From: Armatimonadetes bacterium 55-13
Lineage (GTDB): Bacteria > Armatimonadota > Fimbriimonadia > Fimbriimonadales > Fimbriimonadaceae
Direction of reading: 5' to 3'
Length of the DNA stretch: 64,000 bases
NCBI GenBank assembly: GCA_001898035.1
Contig: MKRX01000010.1
Coordinates: 45,513 to 109,512 of the forward strand
The notes beneath the pieces are model-generated. The model searched no databases, was not told the DNA's origin, and saw only the letters and a list, made by a program, of their open reading frames with translations. Position 1 is the first letter of the stretch; every line of letters starts with the position of its first letter. This document shows positions 16,096-24,400 of this stretch, one piece after another. The translations under genes and the position numbers were made by a program.

Positions 16096-17244
16096 CTAAG
16101 AATGACTCAGGACGGCTGGGCCAATCGCTTTTGGCGGTTCCTTTGACTCTGGATAAGCCAAATAAACTGTGTTGAACGACTTGCCCCACGCTTTCACAAA
16201 GTCTGCGCGCTTGTACGTCTGTCGAATTTTCTCGGACCACCCTGGATCGTTAAAAATTGGATCTCCGTTGGCCTCAAACCCCACCAAAACAACCAAATGG
16301 CCATCCCCACCGGCTGGTTTTCCGTTGCCCTGCAAAAGGTTGTACGCGACTGAGCAGATAACCGGAAATCCCGCGTCGATCAATCTTTCGAGGTCAGAAA
16401 CGCCATTCAATCGAGCGACATAAGATCGGATCCCGACGAATGATCCCATGTAGGCGCAGTTGAACGGCCAGTTGCCGGTCCCGGGCATGTTTTCATCGAA
16501 GACTCCGACCACTACGTCGGGCACATCGACTGCCAAATCGGGTCGCCCCAGAGCCTTTCCCCAATAGTTCAACACCATCGAAGAAGACGTTGGACTGCAA
16601 TACTGCGCCGAAGTCACTCCTTTGAACCAGGTCTCAAAGTTGCTGGAAACCCGATCCGGGTTGTATTTCAGATGTCCGTTTTCATACGGCATCTGGGAAC
16701 GTCGCGGGACATCCAAGACCTTGCCCCATGCCTGTTTGAAAGCAGACGCGTCCTGAGGCACTCCCACGGTATTGGTGAAGCTCACTCCCAAGAATCTCAA
16801 TTCGGGCGTATTATCTGTTACTGATCGCTGAGTTATTCTTAAACGTAAGGTTTTCGCCATCCCTTGTAGCCGCAACGTGTCCGTTAGTACGGACCCTTCG
16901 TCATCTTTCTGATCGTTGACGCTGCGACGGGCGCCGCCATGCATGTTGCCCGCCCACTCGGCTAACGTGTACCAACGGGAAGAGTGATCCTCATAAACCG
17001 CCTGTCCCTCAATTTTCAGCGATGCGCCATCCGCGTGAGAAACGTTCCAAGAGACGATCGCCTCATTCCACGCAAATTCGGTAGTGACAGGCTCCAAAGT
17101 CGTTACAATCTCCTTGTCTTTCTGAAACTCAGGCAGGTGGTCGAGGCTGCGCATAGCGCTAAAGGGAGAGGTTTGAGTCATTGCGATACAGGCCAGAAAT
17201 GCGGGATGCATGGCGATTTGAAATAAACGGTACCCGTTAGACAT
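16096..17244 (-). CDS. C39-like cysteine peptidase family protein, exported
   Basis: 382 residues. The C-terminal half matches the C39-like (peptidase_C39_2) papain fold. The catalytic Cys is in SAQYCSPTSSSMVLNYWG (near residue 223), the His in GDGHLVVLVGF (near 320) and the Asp in FNDPG. The N-terminal half (about 45-170) is a beta-sandwich-like domain. The first 30 residues include a weak hydrophobic stretch (MHPAFLACIAMTQ) that may be a poor signal peptide, so ATG 17211 is an alternative start. It is 60 bases upstream of the adaptor gene on the same strand. Linkage with an ABC exporter pair is reminiscent of C39 peptidase/transporter systems, though family membership differs from the leader-peptide-processing C39. 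Confidence 0.8.
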   Translation of the reverse strand: MSNGYRLFQIAMHPAFLACIAMTQTSPFSAMRSLDHLPEFQKDKEIVTTLEPVTTEFAWNEAIVSWNVSHADGASLKIEGQAVYEDHSSRWYTLAEWAGNMHGGARRSVNDQKDDEGSVLTDTLRLQGMAKTLRLRITQRSVTDNTPELRFLGVSFTNTVGVPQDASAFKQAWGKVLDVPRRSQMPYENGHLKYNPDRVSSNFETWFKGVTSAQYCSPTSSSMVLNYWGKALGRPDLAVDVPDVVVGVFDENMPGTGNWPFNCAYMGSFVGIRSYVARLNGVSDLERLIDAGFPVICSVAYNLLQGNGKPAGGDGHLVVLVGFEANGDPIFNDPGWSEKIRQTYKRADFVKAWGKSFNTVYLAYPESKEPPKAIGPAVLSHS

Positions 17245-17297
17245 TCGGACCTAGGCAGAATCTGGCGATCTTAGGGTATAGTCCGATGATTGTAGGA

Positions 17298-17313
17298 GTG
17301 TCCCCCGGGACAC
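17298..17313 (+). promoter_or_regulatory. Hairpin in rpsD leader
   Basis: GTGTCCC/GGGACAC form a seven-bp stem (17298-17304 and 17307-17313) with a two-base loop, ending ten bases before the rpsD ATG. A GGAG at 17295-17298 lies just upstream, so the hairpin sits between a possible SD and the start codon. It could be part of an S4 autoregulatory site. Confidence 0.5.
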
Positions 17314-17323
17314 GTACGGATTT

Positions 17324-17932
17324 ATGGCGACATACCGAGGAAGAAAAACTGATATCTGCCGCACCGTCGGCTTCGACATTTGGGGACGACCGTCCAAATC
17401 GGTCACCAAGCGACCTTATCCGGTTGGACAGCATGGTCCCAACCTAAAGGATCGACGACAGTCGGAGTATGGTGAGCAGCTCCTGGCCAAGCAGGTCATC
17501 CGCCGCTATTACAATATGCTTGAGAAGCAGTTCTCAAACACGTTTAAGAAAGCGCAGCGAATGAGCGGCAACACCAGCCTGAACTTCCTTCGACTTTTGG
17601 AAATGCGATTGGCCACCGCCGTTTGGCGACTTGGTTACGCAAAGTCCATCTTCCAAGCACGACAGATGGTTTCCCACTGTCACATCGTCGTTAATGGAAA
17701 GGTCGTTAACATCCCCAGCTTCCAACTGAAAGTTGGCGATGTCGTTGAAGTCCGAGATCGAGAGTCCAGCCGACGTATCGCTCGTGACAACCACTACGAA
17801 GGCGCTGCCGTTCCTGCTTACATGGAGGCCGAGGTCGCCCAGTTCCGAGGCAAGCTGATCAGCCTGCCGGAGCGCGAGGACTTCCCCAAGTTCTTCCAAG
17901 AGCAGCAAGTGGTCGAGTACTACGCTCGTTAA
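17324..17932 (+). CDS. rpsD: Small ribosomal subunit protein S4
   Basis: S4, 202 residues, a primary 16S rRNA-binding protein that starts assembly of the 30S body. The N-terminal S4 domain (MATYRGRKTDICRTVG...) is followed by the KQVIRRYYNMLEKQF helix region. The S4 RNA-binding domain at about 92-155 has LEMRLATAVWRLGYAKSIFQARQMVSHCHIVVNGK. It is monocistronic between a leader hairpin and a strong terminator, not in an alpha operon with rpsM, rpsK, rpoA and rplQ. Stand-alone, self-regulated rpsD genes are known in Firmicutes. Assignment is certain. Confidence 0.98.
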   Translation: MATYRGRKTDICRTVGFDIWGRPSKSVTKRPYPVGQHGPNLKDRRQSEYGEQLLAKQVIRRYYNMLEKQFSNTFKKAQRMSGNTSLNFLRLLEMRLATAVWRLGYAKSIFQARQMVSHCHIVVNGKVVNIPSFQLKVGDVVEVRDRESSRRIARDNHYEGAAVPAYMEAEVAQFRGKLISLPEREDFPKFFQEQQVVEYYAR

Positions 17933-17950
17933 GATCCCAACCTTCCTCAC

Positions 17951-17986
17951 AAAAACCCTTCGATTCTTCAATCGAAGGGTTTTTTT
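17951..17986 (+). terminator. Intrinsic terminator after rpsD
   Basis: Twelve-bp perfect stem AACCCTTCGATT / AATCGAAGGGTT (17954-17965, 17970-17981), CTTC loop, T-run to 17986. The A-run on the left arm could let it work in both directions. Confidence 0.95.
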
Positions 17987-18063
17987 GTTGTCCTCTGGAC
18001 CTAGCGAATGGAACACCTTTTCGCAAACCCGCAGTTCATAGATACATGCAAAAGGAGATGCCT

Positions 18064-18444
18064 ATGAACTGGAAAACACTTGCCCTAGCCATCCTCGCTG
18101 GCATCACAGTATTCGGATGCTCGCCCGAAGCCAAGGAAGACATGAGCCAAGCCGGCGATTCTGCTTCTAAAGCCGTCGAAAAAACGGGAGACGCAGTTGC
18201 GACGGAAGCTGAGGGCGTAAAACAGGCAAGCGCCGACTCGATGATGACCGGCAAGGTCCGTAGCGCCATCACCACGGCAAACGATCTAAAGATCGAAGAT
18301 TTGGACGTGGACACCACGAACGGAGTCATTACGCTACACGGAGTTGCCGAATCCTCGGATGCGAAAGAAAACGCAGGCAAGATCGCCGAACTCCAAGGAG
18401 GAGACGACTACAAAATCGACAATCAGATTTCTGTGAAGGGATAA
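18064..18444 (+). CDS. BON-domain lipoprotein (OsmY-like)
   Basis: 126 residues. The signal peptide ends in a lipobox (TVFGC, Cys near residue 19). An Ala/Lys/Glu-rich helical spacer (about 22-60) precedes one BON domain at about 62-126, with the TTNGVITLHGVAES core strand and a terminal KIDNQISVKG strand. BON domains bind phospholipid or other envelope ligands and are common in osmotic-shock proteins. ATG 18064 is chosen because AAAGGAG lies just upstream; ATG 18046 would sit before that SD. The gene is probably monocistronic, with a hairpin at its 3' end inside the convergent trpA tail. Confidence 0.88.
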   Translation: MNWKTLALAILAGITVFGCSPEAKEDMSQAGDSASKAVEKTGDAVATEAEGVKQASADSMMTGKVRSAITTANDLKIEDLDVDTTNGVITLHGVAESSDAKENAGKIAELQGGDDYKIDNQISVKG

Positions 18445-18450
18445 CCGAGC

Positions 18451-18476
18451 GCGGCTAATCTTGAGTAGCCGCTTTT
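18451..18476 (+). terminator. Terminator of BON lipoprotein gene, overlapping trpA 3' end
   Basis: Stem GCGGCTA (18451-18457) / TAGCCGC (18466-18472), eight-base loop, T4. It overlaps the trpA stop codon on the opposite strand. Confidence 0.65.
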
Positions 18477-19240
18477 AATTCACGAATGGCCCCAATGATC
18501 GCTCCGCGATTGTGGGGCCAATTCTCTTTAAGAAGATTTACGATGAATGAGCCCACCACGGCTCCGTCCGCGTGTTGACAAACCATCCGCACATGCTCTG
18601 GCTTAGAGATTCCAAAGCCCACGCACACCGGTAAATTTGTCCGAACTTTAATTCGAGTCACCAGATCTTTGACTTCCGGTGGAACTTCACTCTCCGCCCC
18701 GGTTACCCCGGTCCGAGAAACCGCGTAGACAAACCCTGTTGTCTGACCGCAGACTTCATCCAGTCGCTGGTCCGTACTCGTAGGCGCCGCCAAGTAAATC
18801 GTATCTAATCCCGCCGAGGCTGCCGCCCGGTCCCACGCCTCGCCTTCATCGGGAATCAAGTCGCTAATGATGGCGCCTGAAACGCCAACTTTGGCAGATT
18901 CCTTAGCGACTTGTTCCAGCCCCAGACGAAGATAGGTGTTGTAATAACCCATTGTCACTAATGGAACTGAAACCTTGACGTTCGACAGAGCTTCCAGGAT
19001 CCCCATCGGTGTGGTCCCATTGTCCAACGAGCGTTGACTGCTGGCCTGAATCGTCGGTCCTTCCCCAAACGGATCGCTAAAGGGAATCCCGACCTCGATC
19101 AAGTCCGCTCCGCCTTCCTCAAGGGTTGCCAGAATCTCTGGCAAATCGGAAAGCGATTGGTCGCCTGCCGTCAAAAACAAAACGAGGGCCTTTTCGTTGC
19201 GGGCCCCCAGTTCTTCAAACTTTGCGATGATCCTACTCAA
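18455..19240 (-). CDS. trpA: Tryptophan synthase alpha subunit (Asp60 replaced by Glu)
   Basis: TrpA, 261 residues, cleaves indole-3-glycerol phosphate to indole and glyceraldehyde 3-phosphate and passes indole to TrpB. The TIM-barrel signature LIEVGIPFSDP is present with Glu49. The position equivalent to catalytic Asp60 is Glu (codon GAA at 19063-19061, within PFGEGPTIQ). Phosphate-binding GFGISKPEHV and GAVVGSFIV are intact. It is the last gene of a four-gene operon with two LTXXQ proteins and an unknown exported protein (four-base overlap at its start), not next to trpB or other trp genes. The fold assignment is secure; activity may be altered. Confidence 0.95.
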   Translation of the reverse strand: MSRIIAKFEELGARNEKALVLFLTAGDQSLSDLPEILATLEEGGADLIEVGIPFSDPFGEGPTIQASSQRSLDNGTTPMGILEALSNVKVSVPLVTMGYYNTYLRLGLEQVAKESAKVGVSGAIISDLIPDEGEAWDRAAASAGLDTIYLAAPTSTDQRLDEVCGQTTGFVYAVSRTGVTGAESEVPPEVKDLVTRIKVRTNLPVCVGFGISKPEHVRMVCQHADGAVVGSFIVNLLKENWPHNRGAIIGAIRELKAATQD

Positions 19241-19917
19241 CGCTTCGAGTCTACCAGCGCCGGTTCCTTATCCCGAGCTACCTCAATGCAGTCCAAACAA
19301 AACGCCAGCACGTGGTCGGACCGGGAACGATTCAATTTCTTGGCGACGGCCACCACGCGCCGGAAAAGCGAACGGCACTCGTCCAGCCATTTCAAAACGT
19401 CCGAGCGCTTAAACTCTTTGTTCCATTCCGTTTCTTCGTGGCTAGAAATCTCCTTTTGGAGAACATCCATTTCTCGCTCGACTTTTGAAACGACCATCGG
19501 CGCCTTCGACTTGCTGCCTTTAACGAGAGCCTGCACGGTTTCTTCCAAGGTCACGTCTTGGCTAGACCCAATCAGCGTCCACATCGTGCCCCCGCCAGAA
19601 AAGGCTCGGCCAATTCGCAGAGTCGTCTCATTCAGTTTGACAAAGAGAGGACGTAGCGTTCTTATCTGAGCCTGCAATGCCGAAGAAAGCTTGGTGGCAG
19701 CTCTGTCATTGCTCCACTTCAGCGCCGAAGCGTAGAAATAGTTAGCCCGAGACATCCCATAGGTGGTCTCTCCTTCTTTTCCCGTGTAGAAGTCGTACCA
19801 CTTCTCGTAACCCATGGCCAGAATCTGCGCATTAGCCTTTCCGTGAGTTTCTTTCAGATCCTGGCCCGCCGCCACAACGAACAGAGGAAGAAAGAGGCCC
19901 ATGAGGCCCGATTTCAC
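19237..19917 (-). CDS. Exported protein of unknown function in the trpA operon
   Basis: 226 residues with an N-terminal signal peptide (GLMGLFLPLFVVAAG). The mature part is helical and charged, with a YEKWYDFYTGKEGETTYGMSR stretch and late Cys residues (DECRS, FCLDC). I do not recognise a family. GTG 19917 overlaps the stop of the upstream LTXXQ gene and its own stop overlaps trpA, so translation is coupled through all three genes. Its place between envelope LTXXQ proteins and a cytoplasmic biosynthetic gene gives no clear hint of function. Cell location is predicted to be periplasmic. Confidence 0.75.
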   Translation of the reverse strand: MKSGLMGLFLPLFVVAAGQDLKETHGKANAQILAMGYEKWYDFYTGKEGETTYGMSRANYFYASALKWSNDRAATKLSSALQAQIRTLRPLFVKLNETTLRIGRAFSGGGTMWTLIGSSQDVTLEETVQALVKGSKSKAPMVVSKVEREMDVLQKEISSHEETEWNKEFKRSDVLKWLDECRSLFRRVVAVAKKLNRSRSDHVLAFCLDCIEVARDKEPALVDSKR

Positions 19918-20618
19918 TTGTCCACCAATTTAAACGGCTTTCCAAGCAGGCCCTTCCACTTTGAAAGCTGGGCGGCTGTCAAAACAGCCAAAACTCCAGT
20001 CTTGCCCTTTTCGTCCGCCGCATCAATCTTGGGATTGTATTGAGAAGCAACGGCGTTCACTTTCTTCTCATAAGCCTTCGAAGCCTTAGTATCGCCGGTC
20101 TTTGGTGCCGGGATCTTTTCGATGGCTTCACCCATTTTCGCGCTCAAGTCATCGATCGTTGCCAGAGTCGCTTTCGCCAAACTCTCGATCGAAGCGCGCT
20201 GCTGAGCGGACAAACCGAGTTTCCCTGCTAAAGCAGCGTTTCGGAGCGCCCATGGGCCGGTTTCTTGATAGGCCAGTTGCTCCAATCGCCCCTTTTGCAC
20301 ACTCGAAAGCACCGCCAGCAACTGATTCGCCGTCTGTTGATCGAGCTTTTCTTGCTTCACAACAATTCCTGCGTATTGATCCGGCTTGGCTTTGGCGAGC
20401 GCGTCGCTGAAGCCGGTTTGCGCAGAGTTGTGGCTAGCAAAGATCGAATTGATCTTGTCGACCTGAGTCGAAGACAACTTCAATTCAGTCTTGTAACGAA
20501 AATCGTTGAGGTGAAAAGCAGCCTTTGCAACCATTCCAAGCTTCTCCGCATAAAGTTGCGAAGCGCCAATTGCTGCCATGGCGATCAAGCCAATAACTGT
20601 AGGAATCTTCATTTTCAA
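19914..20618 (-). CDS. Exported LTXXQ-motif protein (Spy/CpxP-like), copy B
   Basis: 234 residues with a signal peptide ending near ASQLYA. The mature part is all-helical with repeated LTXXQ-like motifs: LSSTQVDKI (near 52), LSSVQKGRL (near 105), LSAQQRASI (near 135) and LTAAQLSKW close to the C-terminus, which ends in GKPFKLVDK. Spy and CpxP use such motifs in a periplasmic cradle-shaped chaperone fold; this protein is longer, perhaps two such units in tandem. It lies two bases after the paralogous gene upstream and shares its terminal (L.G.PFK) signature. A periplasmic chaperone or stress-sensor role is inferred. Confidence 0.8.
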   Translation of the reverse strand: MKMKIPTVIGLIAMAAIGASQLYAEKLGMVAKAAFHLNDFRYKTELKLSSTQVDKINSIFASHNSAQTGFSDALAKAKPDQYAGIVVKQEKLDQQTANQLLAVLSSVQKGRLEQLAYQETGPWALRNAALAGKLGLSAQQRASIESLAKATLATIDDLSAKMGEAIEKIPAPKTGDTKASKAYEKKVNAVASQYNPKIDAADEKGKTGVLAVLTAAQLSKWKGLLGKPFKLVDK

Positions 20619-20620
20619 AA

Positions 20621-21331
20621 TTAGCCCTTGAACGGGGTGCCTTGAAGCGACTTGAACTTTGCCCGTTGCGCCGCCGTCAGAGCCGCCTCGAGCTGTTTTT
20701 GAGTGCTATTCTTCAGGGCTCGCATCTTTGGCTCGGCCTTCTTCCCCGCTTCCGCTACTTCCTTCTGAAACTTCTCTTGGAGCGATTTCTTTTCTGCGTC
20801 GGTCTTCGGCTTCATCGCCTTGTATTTGTTCAAGATCGGTTCGAGAGTTTGACGTTCCAATGCTGCCGCTTTTTCAGCGCCTGACTCAAAAACTTTTCGA
20901 TACTTGTCTAGCTGAGCATCCGACATTCCTAGTTTCTGGGCGACGACCTTGTCCAAAATCGCCGTCAAACCCGCCCGTTGCAGAGTTAATTCGCGAAGAC
21001 GCTTTAGCTGGGTAGCAGAAAGTTGGGTGAGCACCGATTTTTTCAGCTCATCGTAGTAACCCTTCAACTTCGTCCGTTGCTGCGCTTCCGTATCCTTGAC
21101 CTTTGCCGCGCGCTGCTGCTGCTCGTAGGTGCTCAGTCTCGTACGGTGTGTGTCCGCCGCGTCGTTCATCTTCTTCCGCTGCGCATCGTTGATCTTCAGA
21201 TCCTTTTGTATTTCCTTGGCCTGAAGGAGCGCCACGTCCGCGCAGTGGTAGTCAAATGCGTCCACGGCTTTGGCGGACGGAGCCAGAGCAAAGAGCCCTG
21301 AGCACAGGAAAAGAAGCAAGCGAAATCTCAT
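20621..21331 (-). CDS. Exported LTXXQ-motif protein (Spy/CpxP-like), copy A
   Basis: 236 residues, first gene of the four-gene operon ending in trpA. The signal peptide (LLLFLCSGLFALAPSAKA) is followed by a long charged helical region. LTXXQ-type motifs include LSATQLKRL (near 107) and LTAAQRAKF near the end, with a closing GTPFKG that matches copy B. Two units of related architecture suggest an internal duplication as well as gene duplication. ATG 21331 is chosen because GGAG lies six bases upstream and the signal peptide follows; the reading from 21454 overlaps dnaE. Periplasmic chaperone or stress function is inferred. Confidence 0.8.
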   Translation of the reverse strand: MRFRLLLFLCSGLFALAPSAKAVDAFDYHCADVALLQAKEIQKDLKINDAQRKKMNDAADTHRTRLSTYEQQQRAAKVKDTEAQQRTKLKGYYDELKKSVLTQLSATQLKRLRELTLQRAGLTAILDKVVAQKLGMSDAQLDKYRKVFESGAEKAAALERQTLEPILNKYKAMKPKTDAEKKSLQEKFQKEVAEAGKKAEPKMRALKNSTQKQLEAALTAAQRAKFKSLQGTPFKG

Positions 21332-21401
21332 GAATACTCCGACGGCCAACCAAGACCGCCACTCCCTACAAGTATGCCTAATCCGATCGAGAGGTTCCCG
21401 T

Positions 21402-24400
21402 CTAGCTAGGAACGAGTTCCATCCCCTTCCAATGACTGACCTCAACGCTGGCACTTAAGACCTGCTTCTTAATTCGCTGCAGGAAGTCATCAGAAGGCTT
21501 AACATGCTGAATGAGCTCGATGGGTAAGGCGAACTCGTCGTCCGCAACCTCGATCATCACTTCATAGCTGCCCGGGTTTTCGTCGATCAGATGCTTGAGT
21601 TGTAACAATTGCCGAGGAGTTGCCCGACGTAGTTTGATCTGAACCAATCCTTCGGCATTACTCTCTTTTGGGTGCCCAAAATCGAGCGTTCCCTCCAGTG
21701 GTTTGACTTCATCGACGCGAATCTCGACCGATCTTTCACCCCGCATTTCCCGAATCATGACGAACCCAGAAAGCTGAACGACCGAATCTTTAACGAGAAG
21801 TTCCCTCAGCTTGGAGTAAGTCGCTGGAAAGGCGATCGCCCCGATCTGTCCGCTAAAGTCTTCCAAGGTGATCGTAGCCATCTTCTCGCCCTTCGACTTG
21901 GTAACAATGGTGCGGACCCCGGCAATGACTCCCGCCACCTTCACAAAGGTGTTCTCTTCCAACTCGGCCACCGCCTCGCACTTATGCGTCGCCGCCTGCC
22001 GCAGCGTGTTCTCATGCCCTCGCAGCGGGTGGTCGGAAACATAGATTCCCATTGTTTCCTTCTCCATCGCCAACCGATCGGACCGAGATTCCATTTCGGC
22101 GTCGGGAAGAATCGGATAGCTCAAAACCTCGGGCGTATCGGAATCGCCGCCAAACAACGAGTCTTGCCCTGCCAAGCGGTTCCGATTGGCGTTTTCCGCA
22201 AACACTAATGCCGCTTCTGCCATATGGAGAAGCTTCGTGCGACACATGTCGATTCCGTCCAAAGCTCCGGCACGGATTAACGCTTCCATAGCCGTCTTAT
22301 TCAATCCGGCTGGCTTAACCCGATCCGCAAATTCGAACAAGTGCGTATAGGGTCCATTCTCGTCACGATCTCGGATGATCGCCTCGACAATCCCTTCGCC
22401 AACTCCCTTGATTGCTGCCAGCCCAAACCGAATGGATGTCCCGTTCTCGATGGCAAAGTCTTTGTGCGACCGATTCACATCGGGTGGCAAAACCGGAATC
22501 TTCTTTCGGCGGCACTCCTCAATGAAGGCGATGACCCGATCTTCCTTAGAGCGATAGACCGCCAAGAGTCCCGCCATGTACTCCACCGGATAGTTCGCCT
22601 TTAGATACGCCGTTTGATAAGCCAAAATCGAGTAGCAAACTGCGTGTGCCTTGTTAAATGCATACCCGGCAAACGGCAGCAGCATTTCCCAAATCTTATT
22701 CGCCGATTCCTCGCTGATGCCGGCCTCGGAGGTTCCGTTCATGAACTCCGTCTTCATCTCGGCCATCGCCTTGGCGTCCTTCTTGCCCATGGCGCGCCGA
22801 AGGATGTCCGCCTTACCAAGCGTAAAGCCTGCAATCGCTTGAACCAGCTTCAAAACCTGGTCCTGGTAGACAATGATGCCGTACGTCTCTTCCAAAATCG
22901 GCCGCATCCGCTCGTCCAGATACTCTGGCTTGGTGCGCCCAAACTTGGTGTCGATAAAACGAGGAATATGCTCCATCGGGCCGGGTCGATAGAGCGCGAT
23001 CATGGCCGCCAATTCGCGAATACTCCCCGGTTTCAGTTGCGTAACCCACCGGGTCATTCCGCCACCTTCTAGCTGGAACACTCCCGTTGTTTCGCCCTTG
23101 GCCAACATCTCAAAAGTCGCCTCGTCGTCCTCAGGAAACTTTTGGACATCGATATCGATACCCTGACTCTGTTTGATGTTCGCCACCGCGCGGGCCAAAA
23201 CGGTAAGGTTAGAGAGTCCCAGAAAGTCCATCTTGAGAAGACCAATCTTCTCGAGAATTCCCATTTCGAACGCCGTCACCGGCTGTCCGTCGTTGCCGCG
23301 ATAGAGCGGCACATATTCCACAAGGGGGTCCCTAGAAATAACGACTCCCGCCGCATGCACGCCTGCGTGCCGGGCAATTCCCTCGACCGATTTGGCGGTG
23401 TCCACCAAACTCCGGTACCGAGGATCGTTATCGACCATCTCCCTGAATTCAACGATCTCCTTATAGGCACGGTCGATCGACCATCCCGGCAAGGTCGGGA
23501 TCGTCTTACAAAGTCGGTCCGTCTCTTGAGGCGAATACCCTTGTACGCGGCCGCAGTCCTTGATTGCCGCCTTGGCCCCAAGCGTCCCAAACGTGATGAT
23601 CTGGGCAACACGGTCCTTACCGAACCGGTCGTTGACATACTGGATAACCTCGTCACGCCGAGCGTCCTCAAAGTCCATGTCGATATCGGGCATGGAGATT
23701 CGCTCTGGATTCAAGAAGCGTTCGAAGGTGAGGTCATATTCCACGGGATCAACGTCGGTTATCCCAATGCAATAAGAGACAAGCGAACCCGCCGCCGAAC
23801 CTCGGACACCGAAATAAATGCCTCGATCGCGTGTCGCCTTCGCAAACTCTCGGACTAAAAGGAAGTAATCGCCAAATCCTGTAGTCTTGATAACATCTAG
23901 CTCATAGTTGAGCCGATTCAAACATTCTTCCGGATTCTTCGTCCGCGCGCTCAGACCTTCCATCGCCACTTCGCGCAGATATTCAAAGTTGTCCTTACCA
24001 TCCGGCACGTCCGGTTGAGGCATCGGAGCGCGCTGCTTGTCCAGCTCCACGTTGCACATATCTGCGATCATCGCCGTGTTCTCAAGCGCCTCCGGCACAT
24101 CCGAGAATAACGCCGACATCTCCTGGGCTGATTTGAGATAGAACTCGTCTGTCTCAAATTTCATGCGGTTCGTGTTTGCCACCAACTCGCCCATTTGGAT
24201 ACAGAGCAAAACGTCGTGGGGCTGAGCGTCTGATTTGCAGAGATAGTGTGCGTCGTTCGTCGCCACCAAAGGCAGTTTCAATTCGCGGGCAATTCGAATG
24301 AGCGGCTCCCGGATGGCCGCCTGCTCTTTCAATCGATGGTCTTGCAGTTCAATAAAGTAGTTGCCTTCCCCAAACATTTCGGCGTACATACCAGCGATGT

